60,215 nucleotides of DNA from Parachlorella kessleri (lineage: Eukaryota; Chlorophyta; Trebouxiophyceae; Chlorellales; Chlorellaceae), in contig BBXU01002015.1 of NCBI GenBank assembly GCA_001598975.1, positions 1 through 60,215 of the forward strand, in the 5' to 3' direction. Positions within the stretch are counted from its first letter, which is position 1, and each line of letters starts with the position of its first letter. The translations under genes were made by a program, and so were the position numbers. Shown piece after piece: positions 59,219-60,215 of this stretch. The notes beneath the pieces were generated by a model, which was not told where the DNA came from, searched no databases, and saw nothing but the letters and a program-made list of their open reading frames with translations.

Positions 59219-60215
59219 TCACTTCCATCCCCCCCTGCTGAAGCTGCCGGACTGCACACCCCGCAGACTCCGGGAACTGTTTAATGACCCGTCACTGTTC
59301 ACTGAGCTTGCCGACTGTGCCCTGGCCAGGGACCTGCTACTGTCAATGCTCCGCATGGTACCAGCTGAGGGCTTAGCTAGCCGCGTGCCGGATGCTGCCG
59401 CGGAGAGCCTTGGAACAGGCAGCGCAGCCCTGCGGGCCCTGGCCTCTTCAGGGGACTCCCTGGCAGTTTGGGGCCTGCACAGGATATTGACGTCAGTAGG
59501 CTGCCATTACATCACCACAATCCTCATAAGTTGATGAGTGCCCTCGGTATGACTTGCCAGCTCTCACCCTAGGCCCTACACACAGGCTCCCACCGCAGCG
59601 ATGTAGGGAAGGTACCTCACCACCACCAGATGTCTTGCTGTGGCACAGGCAAATATTGTTGGCGGCCGCATATCGTCACCACACTCTGGTTGGTAACCCA
59701 CCTAGGGATGCTGCTGAAGGGTGATGCCTTGGCATTGGCCATTGCCCGTGCTGTCAGGCTGCCGCTGGCTGGTGTGGGGATCTTGGACAGCGTCGGCATC
59801 TTGGACTGCAGTGAGTGAAGAGCAAGCCTGTTATATGTAGAGGCTGTACATCCAGCATATAGCGGGACGCACCAGTCATGATATGTCTGGAAGAAGTGGC
59901 AGCCTTTACTTAAGCGTGAGGGCATTCGTTAGAAGAAGCTTAAAAAAGGCACATACTTTAGTTGCCACCAGCCAATACCATGCTTTCTGACCCTGGCAAA
60001 GCCCACCAACATACCCTGGCAGAGAGGGGCGTGACATTTTCCTCGCTTGAGTGCACCCTGGCCAGGTTGAGCTTAGACATGCTGGGGGCCCTCAGCCCGC
60101 TGTGTGGCTTTTCATCGCCCTCCCTGTCAACTCCTGCCAGGTTAAGACGCGATAGGCTGGCTGTTGGCTTTGCACCTGCAAAAGGTGAGGAGGAAGGGGG
60201 AGGGGGGGGGGGGGG
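59219..60215 (-). CDS. Basic Ser/Arg-rich protein, 3' end only, unknown function
   Basis: The gene continues past the right edge. Visible exons: 60175-60015, 59805-59702 and 59474-59219 (stop), with phases 1, 0, 2 all matching, coding about 173 residues. The sequence is basic, disordered and repetitive: SLSRLNLAGV and SMSKLNLARV are two related motifs, followed by SKMPTLSKIPTPASG, KASPFSSIPRP, and MRSIDSSRSLARAQSASSV. Such Ser/Lys/Arg/Pro-rich tails occur in microtubule-associated or kinase-substrate proteins, but I cannot assign a family. The intron at 60176-60215 has a very long pyrimidine tract (seen as a G-run on the plus strand) that runs off the window. Confidence 0.68.

Noticed and set aside
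59115..59534. 139-codon plus-strand open frame at the right end
   Set aside because: It looked plausible, but the minus strand gives three exons with matching phases and uniform Ser/Arg-rich composition, so the plus frame is probably a shadow.

Overview
This window is nuclear DNA from a green alga, most likely a core chlorophyte (trebouxiophyte or relative). The evidence is plant-lineage proteins (an SBP-box regulator, a plastid-type ribosomal protein S1 with a transit peptide, a plant-type CCR4 N-terminus), small exons split by introns of roughly 80-560 nt, and the chlorophyte poly(A) signal TGTAA downstream of several genes. Exons were joined by hand, requiring GT-AG or GC-AG borders, matching phase and family continuity. 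No rRNA, tRNA, CRISPR array or intact transposon was recognised. I cannot name the species.

Layout. 1-908 (-): 5' end of a CCR4 deadenylase. 1218-4701 (+): elongation factor TFIIS. 5815-8006 (+): secreted DUF3455-like protein. 8542-10674 (-): secreted glycoprotein of unknown function. 11227-14616 (+): plastid ribosomal protein S1. 15981-21687 (+): secreted protein with two tandem class 3 lipase domains, the first without its nucleophile serine. 23336-32213 (-): very large SBP-box/ankyrin regulator resembling CRR1. 33091-40192 (-): cytosolic HSP90 with heat shock elements upstream. 40670-41760 (-): plastid-targeted two-helix membrane protein. 42067-45511 (+): 2-oxoglutarate/Fe(II) dioxygenase. 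47299-50427 (+): Gln-rich low-complexity protein. 52614-57217 (-): F-box/leucine-rich-repeat protein whose last exon appears frameshifted. 57623-58748 (+): ER-type FKBP. 59219 to the right edge (-): 3' end of a basic Ser/Arg-rich protein.

These are ordinary single nuclear genes on both strands, not an operon or defence island; nothing shows that neighbours share a pathway. Some functions meet at the level of gene expression: CCR4 (mRNA decay), TFIIS (elongation) and the SBP protein (transcription). CCR4/TFIIS, the 8.5-kb gene/S1, the plastid membrane protein/dioxygenase and F-box/FKBP pairs are divergent and may share promoters.

Most unusual: the lipase pseudo-domain fused to an intact domain; a His-to-Gln change at a zinc-ligand position of the SBP domain; about six GC-AG introns among about 100; imperfect duplications of exon edges inside introns (TFIIS and lipase genes) that create decoy splice sites; and several long perfect palindromes in non-coding DNA.
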